This document shows, piece after piece, positions 26,693 through 38,043 of a stretch of DNA of 64,000 bases. The position numbers and the translations under genes were made by a program. The DNA is from Ridgeia piscesae (lineage: Eukaryota; Annelida; Polychaeta; Sabellida; Siboglinidae). The stretch lies in the NCBI GenBank assembly GCA_025642075.2, contig JAODUO010000134.1, positions 160,001-224,000 on the forward strand, read 5' to 3'. The notes beneath the pieces are model-generated. The model saw nothing but the letters and a program-made list of their open reading frames with translations. It did not search any database and was not told the origin of the DNA. How positions within the stretch are numbered: the first letter of the stretch is position 1; each line of letters opens with the position of its first letter.

Positions 26693-26964
26693 AGATGTAA
26701 GAAGTCAGAAAGAAGAGAAGAGGTTCAGTGTCTTGTCATCAGGTTAAAAGATTCTTGATCTTTCTTATGTAATGCAGGACTGAAATATGACCACCGCTTT
26801 ACATTATGCACTAAAAAGTCGTGTTTTGTGTGCGCATGTATTGATTTTCAAAGTGGCAAACTGGCAACGTTGTTTGTCGGTCAAATAGCTTGTTTCAGGG
26901 GCATCTTTGTGTGGTAGTACTATTGCTGCCAGACATGTTCAATCACAACCGATAAATTGCTTCT

Positions 26965-27290
26965 CCTTTGTATAATGCATATATCCATAGCATCCATAGT
27001 GCGTTACATAAAACTACAAATCAAATAATAAATATTTCACAAATTTAATATAATACTAAATAAATAAATAAAACTAAGATAACATTATCAGTGGATTAAA
27101 CTTTAAACAATTATCATATTAGTTTATCCTTAGTATAATGCATTTATAGTGCTTTACATAAAACTACAATACAAATACCTGGGTACACATGTAGTAAACA
27201 TTTTACCAATTTTAATATAATAAATAAATAAATAAAACTAAGATAAAACAATTAGTGGATTAATATTTAAACAGTTATGGTAGATTAAGT
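26965..27290. repeat. Diverged tandem duplication, about 155 bp
   Basis: Two neighbouring segments (about 26965-27115 and 27124-27280) share, in order, GTATAATGCAT, GTGC-TTACATAAAACTACAA, TTTAATATAATA, AAATAAATAAATAAAACTAAGATAA and GTGGATTAA. This is an old two-copy duplication; function unknown. Confidence 0.7.
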
Positions 27291-27617
27291 ACATTAAATG
27301 TTCTTTCAATTGTTCTTTCTCAACTTTTTCAACATTTTTGTTGGTCCTTTCCTCTGTGAGCATTCTACCCTCTGCCCTTGGCTCCACGTAACCAGTCAGA
27401 ACTTATGGATGCAGCTTGTATGACATTTTGAATCAACTGGGAGAAATGCCAGATACAAATGTGTCACGTAAACATGTCTCTAAATGCTGCAGGTGCATGA
27501 TGCTGTGTCGGTGGCTGTGGGAACAAGCACAGGGGCTGATCCCTGCAAGAGTGCAAGGACTGCTCCCTGGAACTCTTTCTCTGCCAGAGAACAAAAACAG
27601 AGGATTCCACCCCGTTG

Positions 27618-28191
27618 ATGGAAAAATTCTCCCTGAACAGGGAAGACTTCTCCCAGGACAGGGAAGACCTCTCCGTGAACAGGGAAAACCTCTCCCTGAG
27701 CAGGGAAGACTTCTCCCTGCACAGGAAAGACTTTGTCCAGAACAGGGAAGAAATCACCCAGAACAGGGAAGGCTTGTCCCGGAAAAGGGAAGACTTAGCC
27801 CAGGACAGGGAAGACCTTTCCCCGAAGAGGGGAAAGTTTTGCCACAAGACGGAAGTCTACTTCCCAAGGAGGGAAGATTTTCCCCAAGGCATGGAAGATT
27901 TCTCCCAGCAGGAGAAGCAGCCACCAGATCATCTGTCACACTGTGTCATGAAAGTGTCACCAGCTTCTGTCACGCAGCACATGTCACCACCGCCTGTGAA
28001 AGCACTGTCACAGATAGATGCCATTCCCTCGACAGTGACAATGACGCAGTTGACATCAGGTGGTGTTATGACGCTGGAGACGACAGTGTCAAGGACTGAC
28101 GTGTCATCAGATGTCATGGTCGTGACAGAGGCGCCAGTGTCAGTGAAGACGGTGGTGGATTTCTTCAAGTCAGTGTTCTACACCAACACAG
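27618..28191 (+). CDS. Candidate first or upstream exon, AKAP13/ARHGEF28-like gene
   Basis: Open from 27540. It is used either from ATG 27618 or after a pyrimidine-rich acceptor (CTTTCTCTGCCAG) ending at 27587. The first half encodes about 12 seven-residue repeats of the type REDLSVN / REDFSLH (a 21-bp minisatellite). The second half is unique and rich in Ser, Thr and Val, ending DFFKSVFYTNT before a good donor, CAG|GTAATA at 28192, phase 1. Phase 1 fits the next exon exactly (G+AC = Asp). The family's usual N-terminus is much shorter here, so this extension would be lineage-specific. Caution: because 21 is a multiple of 3, other frames also stay open across the repeat (for example EQGRLLPGQGRPL), so the repeat itself is no proof of coding. 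The evidence is the donor and the phase match. Confidence 0.45.
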
Positions 28192-28465
28192 GTAATACGA
28201 CTGACACTTGTCTGTTCTGTTACTGTACAGTGTTTAACCCTATGCACACCAGATCATTCGGAGAAATATACACAGAGTCCCAGCACCAAGGTCAGCAAGA
28301 TATGGGGTGTACTTAGTATTTTGTTGTAATTATTTGTACTTTGTTTCCAAACATTGCCAGTTTACTAATGAACTGTTTAGTGATTTTACATCCATAAATG
28401 CAACAATAATGAATTATTATTTGTTCCAAAATGAAATCATTTTTGAGAGCACTGTTTGTGGAGAT
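28192..28465. other. Intron sequence
   Basis: First part of the intron after the candidate exon ending at 28191; AT-rich and nothing recognised. Confidence 0.35.
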
Positions 28466-28516
28466 CACATATCCTATCTCTCATAATGGAGCAATCTTCC
28501 TGAACTGCATTTAGGG

Positions 28517-28565
<49 letters not shown>

Positions 28566-28673
28566 ATATATATAGACTTCCCTCTTGTGGGAAAGCTCTT
28601 CTTCGGAAAAAGGTCTTCATTGTCCTTGGCCAAGTCTTCCTTGTTCTGGGCTAAGACTTCTCTGTTGCACCTT

Positions 28674-28718
<45 letters not shown>

Positions 28719-28764
28719 ATATTATATATATATATTATATATATAATATAATTTATATATATAT

Positions 28765-28795
<31 letters not shown>

Positions 28796-28866
28796 CTATA
28801 TATATATCATGTATATATATATATATATATATATCATCACTATAATTATATATATATATATATTTT

Positions 28867-28898
<32 letters not shown>

Positions 28899-28921
28899 AT
28901 ATTATTTATATATATATATAT

Positions 28922-28980
<59 letters not shown>

Positions 28981-29038
28981 TATACTCTCCTCAATGCAGC
29001 TCATGCAGACTGCTCCATTATGAGATATAGGATACATA
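28466..29038. repeat. Foldback element with (TA)n and inverted exon copy
   Basis: Outer arms 28466-28520 and 28981-29038 are inverted relatives: both contain, in opposite orientation, a CTCATAATGGAGCA core flanked by ATCCTAT and CTGCATT. Between them lie several hundred bp of (TA)n and ATATT variants and, at 28574-28677, a segment that on the minus strand resembles the coding repeat at 27764-27862 (shared blocks TCTTAGCCCAG, GGAAGAC, GAAGACCTTT, CCGAAGA, CACAAGA, GGAAGTCTA). The intron copy carries about one more 21-bp unit than the aligned exon stretch. A transcript would be able to form a long hairpin. Confidence 0.75.
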
Positions 29039-31889
29039 TGTTAAGGTATGAGTAGAATTAATACATGTTAGCATGACCCACTTGCCACTATGTATTATAG
29101 ATGTGTCTTGTTAAATCACTTAAACTGGATTTAGGTTTACAGATCATTCTTGGCTTCAGCTCAACCGCGTAGACCTCACTGATCTGTATCTATTATGTCC
29201 ATTTCTTCCATCATACTTAAGTCTAGCAATTAGACACAGTTTTGATGTAATTTAGATTAGTGGAAGAAGTCCCACGGTAAGCTGGTACCACGCAGGTTGG
29301 CCGAGGTAACTGCTTGTGGAGAAGTCTGCTGCGAAGCATATCAAACTGTGATCAACAAGTCATAAACTTAAGCAGATTAAATGGTGCCTTGATCTTCATA
29401 TATCTTCACGTTAAATGTCTCTTCGTATTGCTGGTCTAACAGCTGTATGACACTGGAGTAACTCTGTAAAAGGTAAGGACATTAGCATCTTTATCCATGT
29501 TCGTGTTTTCTGGTACCTAATATGTGTTAATTTAGCTGGATCTCCCTGATTTCTGAGTACATAATCTGAATCGGTACTGTTGAGGATTTAGCAAGGTACA
29601 TGTTTTCGCAACATCTTGACATGGCTCTGGGCCAAGCTGTCATTGACGCCTTTACGGTATATGGTGTTTTAGACATTTATGTGTCAGCTGCTTTTTTGTA
29701 ATGCCAATAAGTGTCAATAAAAGACCTCCAAGCAGTTAGTGAAAATAGAAGTAAATCTAAATATAGTCCCTCCAAAGTGCCACATTGGGTACTGCGTGAC
29801 ATAGTTCATTATATGTCACTCAGCCTGTGTTACAGAGTGGTTGAAGTGATGAGTTTATTCAATTTGCTAACATAACGGTTGAATATTAGACAGAGAGATG
29901 TGGTCAGGCAAGCCTGGCAAAGGGCAGAGGAAGATCTTAGAGGGTGAATAATGACAGCGTTCTTAATAACTGTTGACGCTCTCTGAATGAAATGCAGTAC
30001 ACTGCAAAGAACTGAGAAAAATTGCATTTTAAAATCTGAACTATGTGAACCAGGAGACTTGTGCTGAGAAAGAAGACAATTTAATTATGTTGAAATTCAG
30101 TTATAATTTGGGCAATTCCATGAAAATGGTAACAATGTAATTGGACAGATTGTGAAATTAGATATGAGTCAACATGATAAGGGTATATTTATACAGAAAA
30201 GTTGGTAACTCATCTTGTTTGTTTGCTAAAATACAAGCTTATTGAACAGTAAAATAGAGGCTAAAAACTGTAATTTCAACAAATGTCTTGACCAGTGTTT
30301 AATATTATTATTTTTAATAATTACTTTTTATCATGTATACATGCAGTCAGTTTGGTTAATAATCTTGATAACTACCAACATGACTAATTTGGGGATAATT
30401 ACAATTGTGTAATTTTTTTAAATTTAATTCACAGCGAGTTTTCCTTAATTAACAATAATAAATTAATTCTGGTATATCAGTTACGTATAAGCATCTGCTC
30501 CAATATTTTGGTATCATAAGCTTTGCAATGAAATGATAACTGTTATTACGTTATGTTACCTCACATTACATTAAATTACATTAGACTTACACTGTAAAGT
30601 CAGCCAAGCACATTAGTAAGCATTTTAAAGTATATTCTTATAGTTTTCAATTTATCTGTTTATTAATGGTGTGCCTCTACTACAACAATAAATCATTTGA
30701 CCTAGCAGCAGCACTAATGGGGAATAAATAACTAATTTCAATTTGTTATGACTTAATTAATTAACAATAGTAGTTGCATAAAACAATATTAGTTAAATAA
30801 ACTATCTATATGCGATCTGACAGCTATGTCATACTATAGATTTAGCAGAATGTAGTTTAATCTCATGAAACAATACTGTACAAACTGTAATGTTGATCAC
30901 GGTAGAATCAGTCACGCACCCTTCTAAGCATTTTTATTCTTGTAATTTTCAAGAAATTTCAGAAAAATATTCATTTGTAAATAATGTGTCTACGGCACTA
31001 TTTGGCACAATTTGAGAATACTAATGCAGCATGTGTCTGGTGTGACACATGTTGGTCTTAATGAATATTAAATCGAGATTTGTTTTGCAAATCTGACACT
31101 TCTACATTAGATGTCAATTTTCATTTACAAAATCCTAGTTGCAGTAGACACGCAGTGAAGCAGACATGGTCGGTGGCACAAGAAGTGTGGGATTATGGGA
31201 TAGTATTAAACACTTCCAGGGCATAGGTCACTCATTGATAATTGGCTGTTTGATTAAAATGAAATATAATAAAAATCCAAATTAGATTTTTGACTTATAC
31301 TAGTGTGTTTTGTAGTGTATGTGTGGAATTGTGTGGCCATACTATTTATTGGAATTTCCATATTTTCTGATACTTTTACAAATAATATATTTAATTATAT
31401 AATATAATTACATGTTCCTAATGAATGCAGATATTTGGAGAAGTTTTATGGCTCATCAATACTTTTTGTTGTTGTAGAAGTCTACAATTTTTTTATATTG
31501 ATGACTACCTATGGAAATGAATTTAATTAATGTGAGGTATAAATCAACCATTCTCCTGAGTCATAACGTTCAAAATAATCAGATTTTGTGACGATATGTT
31601 GAATATAATAACACTACTTTTTATAATTACATAATAATCATATTCATAATTTATATGTATATAATTTTACTTCTAATAATCTTACTTCCTAAATTTCCTG
31701 TTTGTTTAATATGAGCCTTAGATGTGTCATAACAAGCACCTCCTGGCTGGCTCAGTCTGTGGATGTAGCCAAAGCTCTGTGATCAAGAACTCACTTCAGA
31801 AATAACCACCACTGTGGTTAAACAAGCTGTAGTGAGAAATGAGAATGATGATTTGAGATGTCAGCTGACAGTTGTGTTTTTGTTCCTAG
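29039..31889. other. Intron sequence with a possible tRNA-like SINE trace
   Basis: About 2.8 kb of AT-rich intron with no repeat array. At 31742-31800 a TGGCTGGCTCAGTCTGTGGA segment and a later GATCAAGAACTC resemble tRNA A- and B-box regions at a SINE-like spacing. This is weak and is not one of the SINE family seen elsewhere in the window. Confidence 0.35.
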
Positions 31890-31930
31890 ACCTGCACATG
31901 GCTTTCTCTCCCCACCAAGGCAGCATTTAT
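31890..31930 (+). CDS. AKAP13/ARHGEF28-like: AKAP13/ARHGEF28-like gene, 41-nt exon
   Basis: The acceptor TTTTTGTTCCTAG ends at 31889 and a strong donor GTACGT begins at 31931. Entry is phase 1 (AC completes Asp), exit phase 0. It encodes LHMAFSPHQGSIY. Joined to the next exon it gives SIYGGDVITIVFGSN, which corresponds in position and character to the start of vertebrate AKAP13 and ARHGEF28 (a proline, then leucine-tyrosine-glycine, then a beta strand). The exon is tiny and was found by phase and homology, not by length, so either edge could be slightly off. Confidence 0.7.
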
Positions 31931-32524
31931 GTACGTATGATTCACTTTCTGTAGGAATTTAAATGTAGAATGTTTCTGATAAAATGTATAATTCTGTAAT
32001 ATGTGTTGCTTGCTAGTATGTATGTATAGACATATAACTTAATAACTATTGACAAATGTGATTATGTTGTATGATTTATTTGAAGGCATTCTAATGTGAT
32101 TCTACAAGTGATGCATGATTTTGTGACATGAATTTATTATTAATGTTATCCTAGAAATATTGTAGTCGCTGAATTAACATGGTAATAGTTATAGAATTAA
32201 CAGCAAGATGCTGTCAGAATTAATGTTTCAACAATCATAGGATTATCTGGGTGACAGTCCCTGATTTAGCCAGGTGACAATCCCAGTTTAGCATGATGAT
32301 AATTCCTGGATTAATAAAATAGTGGTGCCTGGATTAACATTGTGATGATACTGTGATTTACATGACAATGGGATCAAATGACAACTGTCACTGTATCAGT
32401 GCAGCACTAGTTATTAAATTGGTATAATCAAGATCAAACAAGTCAATCTTTAATTTTGGGTTGGTAGATATCACGCCTGCTTTTGAGCAGAATTTATATT
32501 TGGTAACATTCAAATTTTTACTAT
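31931..32524. other. Intron sequence
   Basis: Intron between the 41-nt exon and the junction array. A few loose copies of a TTAACATGGTGATA / TTTAGCCAGGTGACAATC type occur at 32220-32350. Nothing else seen. Confidence 0.4.
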
Positions 32525-35145
32525 TTTGTTCATGACATATCTGGTTCGGGGGGACATGTCATCACCATTGTCTTTGTTCATGACATGACACAGGGAGAGA
32601 TGTCATCACCATTGACTTTGTTTATGACAGGACACAGGGAGAGATGTCATCGCCTTTGTCTTTGTTCATGACAGCACACAGGGAGAGATGTCATCACCAT
32701 TGTCTTTGTTTATGACATGTCTGATGCAGGGGGAGATGTCATCACCATTGACTTTGTTTATGACAGGACACCGGGAGAGATGTCATCACCATTGTCTTTG
32801 TTCATGACAGAACACAGGGAGAGATGTCATCACCATTGTCTTTGTTGATGACATGACACAGGGAGAGATGTCATCACCATTGTCTTTGTTCATGACAGGA
32901 CACAGGGAGAGATGTCATCACCATTGTCTTTGTTTATGACATGTCTGGTACAGGGGGAGATGTCATCACCGTTGTCTTTGTTTATGGCATGTCTGGTACA
33001 GGGGGAGATGTCATCACCATTATCTTTGTTTGTGACATGTCTAGTACAGGGGGGAGATGTCATCACCATTGTCTTTGTTTATGACAAGTCTGGTGCAGGG
33101 GGGAGATGTCATCACCATTGTCTTTGTTTATGACATATCTGGTCCAGAGGGAGATGTCATCATCATTGTCTTTGTTTATGACATGTCTGGTGCAGGGGGG
33201 AGATGTCATCACCATTGTCTTTGTTTATGACATGTCTGGTCCAGGGGGAGATGTCATCACCATTGTCTTTGTTTGTGACATGTCTAGTGCAGGGGGGAGA
33301 TGTCATCACCATTGTCTTTGTTTATGACATATCTGGTCCAGGGGGATATGCCATCATCATTGTCTTTGTTTCTGACATGTCTGGTCCAGGGAGATATATC
33401 ATCACAATTGTCTTTGTTTATGACATGACTCAGGGAGAGATGTCATCACCATTGTCTTTGTTCATGACATGACACAGGGAGAGATGTCATCACCATTGTC
33501 TTTGTTCATGACACGACACAGGGAGAGATGTCATCACCATTGTCTTTGTTCATGACAGGACACAGGGAGAGATGTCATCACCATTGTCTTTGTTCATGAC
33601 AGGACACAGGGAGAGATGTCATCACCATGGTCTTTGTTTATGACATGTCTGGTACAGGGGGAGATGTCATCACCATTATCTTTGTTTGTGACATGTCTAG
33701 TGCAGGGGGGAAATGTCATCACCATTGTCTTTGTTTGTGACATATCTAGTGCAGGGGGAGATGTCATCACCATTGTCTTTGTTTGATGACATAGTCTGTG
33801 ACAGGGGGAGATGTCATCACCATTGTCTTTGTTTATGACATGCTACAGGGAGAGATGTCATCACCATTGTCTTTGTTTATGACATTGGTCCAGGGGGAGA
33901 TGTCATCACCATTGTCTTTGTTTATGACATGACACAGGGAGAGATGTCATCACCATTGTCTTTGTTCATGACATGGACACAGGGAGAGATGTCATCACCA
34001 TTGTCTTTGTTTATGACATGTCTAGTCAGGGGGGAGATGTCATCACCATTGTCTTTGTTTATGACAGTCTGGTACAGGGGGGAGATGTCATCACCATTGT
34101 CTTTGTTCATGACATGGCACAGGGAGAGATGTCATCACCATTGTCTTTGTTTATGACATGTCTGGTGCACGAGGGGGAGATGTCATCACCATTGTCTTTG
34201 TTTATGACATGTCTAGGGGCAGGGGGGAGATGTCATCACCATTGTCTTTGTTTATGACATATCTGGTCCAGGGGGATATGCCATCATCATTGTCTTTGTT
34301 TCTGACATGTCTGGTCCAGGGAGATATATCATCACAATTGTCTTTGTTTATGACATGACTCAGGGAGAGATGTCATCACCATTGTCTTTGTTCATGACAT
34401 GACACAGGGAGAGATGTCATCACCATTGTCTTTGTTCATGACACGACACAGGGAGAGATGTCATCACCATTGTCTTTGTTCATGACAGGACACAGGGAGA
34501 GATGTCATCACCATTGTCTTTGTTCATGACAGGACACAGGGAGAGATGTCATCACCATGGTCTTTGTTTATGACATGTCTGGTACAGGGGGAGATGTCAT
34601 CACCATTATCTTTGTTTGTGACATGTCTAGTGCAGGGGGGAAATGTCATCACCATTGTCTTTGTTTGTGACATATCTAGTGCAGGGGGAGATGTCATCAC
34701 CATTGTCTTTGTTTATGACATGTCTGGTACAGGGGGAGATGTCATCACCATTGTCTTTGTTTGTGACATGTCTAGTGCAGGGGGGAGATGTCATCACCAT
34801 TGTCTTTGTTTATGACATATCTGGTCCAGGGGGATATGTCACCATCATTGTCTTTGTTTATGACATGACACAGGGAGAGATGTCATCACCATTGTCTTTG
34901 TTCATGACATGACACAGGGAGAGATGTCATCACCATTGTCTTTGTTCATGACATGACACAGGGAGAGATGTCATCACCATTTTTTTGTTCATGACACGAC
35001 ACAGGGAGAGATGTCATCACCATTGTCTTTGTTCATGACAGGACACAGGGAGAGATGTCATCACCATTGTTTTTGTTTATGACATGTCTGGTGCAGGGGG
35101 GAGATGTCATCACCATTGTTTTTGTTTATGACATGTCTGGTGCAG
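32525..35145. repeat. Junction minisatellite: repeated acceptor and exon start
   Basis: About 58 units of two related lengths: a shorter type (about 43-44 bp, ...GACACAGGGAGAGATGTCATC...) and a longer type (48-49 bp, ...TCTGGTGCAGGGGGGAGATG...). All share GAGATGTCATCACCATTGTC followed by TTTGTT. That shared part is the 5' end of the exon at 35146 (GGAGATGTCATCACCATTGT), so the array is a tandem copy of the acceptor plus the first coding bases. A block of about 490 bp at 33294-33784 is repeated, apparently identically, at 34224-34714 (offset 930 bp), a recent higher-order duplication. Peptides of the VITIVFVYDMS type in the forward frames follow from this origin. Confidence 0.95.
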
Positions 35146-35293
35146 GGGGGAGATGTCATCACCATTGTCTTTGGCTCAAACAATCGGCTCCGAGAAGATG
35201 CACACTGCTATGTGGCACTAGAGGGCAGCACCGAGCGTCATGTGACGACTGCATGGCTGGCTGGGGCATACACCCTGCGGGCGATTACCCCAT
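35146..35293 (+). CDS. AKAP13/ARHGEF28-like: AKAP13/ARHGEF28-like gene, N-terminal beta-domain exon
   Basis: Acceptor GGTGCAG ends at 35145 and donor CAT|GTATGT begins at 35294; entry phase 0, exit phase 1. It encodes GGDVITIVFGSNNRLREDAH, then CYVALEGSTERH, ending in RAITP. This follows the family pattern: beta strand, short loop with x-x-E-D-A/V, beta strand ending in a Gly-Ser, then R-H, and a final Pro. By family knowledge this is the N-terminal Ig/TIG-like beta region that precedes the ankyrin-like part. The acceptor is the last unit of the upstream array; the next CAG upstream (35096) lies 49 nt away and would shift the frame. Confidence 0.85.
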
Positions 35294-37746
35294 GTATGTG
35301 TTATCATTTGTTATTTAACAATAATCGCGCATATTTTAGATTATGCAGTCTTATAAAGTGTGTGTGGATGTGTATAGCTTTTAGAGTTTTTTTCACAAAA
35401 GTGTTGATTTAATTTTTCAAGTGCCGCAGTGAGTTGATATTAAAGTGCTGATGGTGAAGCAGTGCTTTATGCAGAACCAAATTACCACCAGTCACACATG
35501 TTTTGGTGGACACATGGATGTTAACTGTTAAGCCAATTTACAAACTTTAAAATGTGTCTGATGACCTTGAATGGACTACAAACATACATGTGACACCATT
35601 TACACTCACTTCTAAGGCATAACTGACAATATCTATGGTTTAGGAACACCTTTTTTGCGCCTTCATTTTTTACTGTCTACCCATCCAAATGATGGGTAGA
35701 TGGGTCTCTGCACAAAGCTGTGCAGTGAAGTGAAGTTTATTACTTGCAGTTTTAAATTACACCTCATTTATTGTAGTTATGTATTTATCGCTAAAGTATT
35801 TTTTTAATGACGTCTTCAGAAACTAGGTAATTTTGACTCAAATTACAAAATAACAGAAAACCTACCTCGGTAATATGAATAAGTAAATGAATAGTGTGTT
35901 CTTTTGTCTACATATTCCATGACACTTGGTCCAGCATCACTAAGGCACTAGGCAGTTGTATAGAATTCCAGCAACAACAAAATTATGTTGAAAAAGCATC
36001 TGGCAGGATTTTTAATCGGCTTTTTGGCCAGAAGAGGAATCATTCCCTCAGAACTTTAAGGTGGGTGATTTACCATCCCACGCTTTTTATCAAACAAAAC
36101 TGTGTTACAATTTTTTTTCTTTTAGTAAAGTGTATAGTTAAAATAAATATGTTAACGTTAATTCTTTGATTAATACAACTCATTGTGAAATTAAATGTTC
36201 TGGTTTGGTTTCGTCTACTTACAATAGAAAGACAAAATGTTATTGAAGCAGTATTAACACCATTTATACTGAGCAGATATATTTTACGAAGCAGGTGTCC
36301 ATATTAGTATTATTGTTTCCTTTGACACGAATCTACTGCCCTCTAAACAAGTAAACAGTTTTGTTATGGTAATTGTAATAGTTTTGAAATGGTAATCATG
36401 ATAGTTTTTAATAGCATAAAAACAACCGTGCAGTGTTTGTTTGTCGTATCAACAAATTCATGATCATGAACTTCATGAATATAAATAACTTGAAGTGTCT
36501 GTAATGCATTGTTTATTGTGAAGCAGTCGACATTCACAGTAGGAGGAGTTCAAAGCAGACAGTTGCTCACAAAAACTGAACTGAAAATAGAACTGTTGTG
36601 ATGCTCTGATACTGCATCAAGTTGCATGTGTGAAAGACGTAGGATTGTCGAGGAAGGAATGTTTTGTTGAGAACTCACACAGTAAGTCATCCAAGGTTAA
36701 AACAGGATGTAATAAAACTATCTTGTTCACATTTTGTGATTGTTTGGTTACTAACAGAGCAGTGCTTTATCAAATTGCCCGTTTTCTGATTGGAATTATT
36801 ACATATGCACCAAATTGTGTTTTCTTATACAGGTAATAGAACTGTTTGTCAGAACTTATTGAGATGTGTTCAGCATTGCAACTTAGAAAATATATTCATA
36901 GCTAATCATGCTTTGATTTTTCTGGAAATTTGGTGGGAATTTGGCAGCCTCCTGCTCATATTTGACAGTTGTGCAGAAATGTTTGGAGATATGCAATTAG
37001 AAAAATGTATTAAAAACTTCACCTGTTTAAAAAATAGAATGTTGTTACTTCTTAGCAACTAGTCATTTCCTTAATTTTCTCGCAGTGATCTTTTGACCAA
37101 GTACTTGTAAACAACTCACATGCTGGATCCAAAAGAACCATAATGCACTATTTTTACAAGTATTTTCTCACTATTAGATGCGAGCATGATCGCTTGTTAC
37201 AGACCAAAGACAAGAACAGATGGCAGACGGGTGCATGTTGATAATCATTAACATCAGCCACATTTACAATGTTTTATCATATTTTAAATCTACGGATCAT
37301 GGACTCCTGACAAGGGACATTTAGGGAGTCTTTAAATGAAATAATGAGTGTCGACTCACGTATTCCCTTAGAAATCGAAGCCTGCTAATGCAATGTTGCT
37401 GAAAATTATTCAAATTTTTGTTGCAATTTTGAGTGAATATATTGTTGGAATTACATGTATAAGAAAAATCTAGTGTTTACATTTTGCTAACTATCAGTGT
37501 ATGTATTTACTTAACCATTTTGTCAGTGGCCACAACAAAGTAATGTCTCAAGTTTGCAGTGTACAACAACTACAGACTGAACAGAATAAATAAATAAAAA
37601 ATCGCTGTTGAATAACTAAATAATCACTAACAAAAACAGGGTGGAATTGAAAAAAAATTAAGGGTTTAACATTTTTAAATGTTTTTTTAAATTGTTAATG
37701 TTTTTGATGTTTTTATTTTTTATCATTAACCAAATTAATGTTTCAG
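35294..37746. other. Intron sequence
   Basis: About 2.45 kb, AT-rich, without tandem array or recognised mobile element. Open frames of 60-90 codons (35894-36169, 36630-37062) have no motif and look random. Confidence 0.45.
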
Positions 37747-38043
37747 CCCACATCTGTCCAGAGGATGTCCACATGACGATACACATCCGTTGCCATGGCA
37801 ACTGGAGGCATCTGGCTTCGGGGACGTTTTCGTACACAAGTAACAAAGAGCATCAGTTGGCATGTTATCTACTGAAAAGTGTCCACCACCCCCTCAGACT
37901 GGAGGACTTGCAGGCCATGAAGGAAGTGACCGGAGTGGATGTAACGTCCAGTGACGTGGTCAGTCTTGACTGGACACTGACAAAATCTCTGGCCCACCTT
38001 GATATACCAGAAGACTGGAACATGCTCGGGTCTCACTCTGCAG
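37747..38043 (+). CDS. AKAP13/ARHGEF28-like: AKAP13/ARHGEF28-like gene, exon ending in PEDWNMLGS
   Basis: Acceptor TTAATGTTTCAG ends at 37746 and the donor GCAG|GTATGG begins at 38044; entry phase 1 (T+CC = Ser), exit phase 1. About 99 residues: HICPEDVHMTIHIRC, a middle part with YLLKSVHHPLRLEDLQAM, and the diagnostic end LAHLDIPEDWNMLGS, which parallels the family's H-L-x-(L/I)-P-x-(E/D)-W-x-V/M-L-G motif before the ankyrin-like exon. It is the most family-specific stretch here. The last 19 nt are part of the 30-bp unit of the downstream array. A second donor at 38074 is also in phase and would add ten residues. Confidence 0.9.

Noticed and set aside
27416..28099. 227-codon frame (EQGRLLP repeats) as the real product of the 21-bp coding repeat
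   Set aside because: It runs to a stop without using the donor at 28192, whereas the other frame reaches that donor in the phase needed by the next exon. Not excluded if 28191 is not an exon end.
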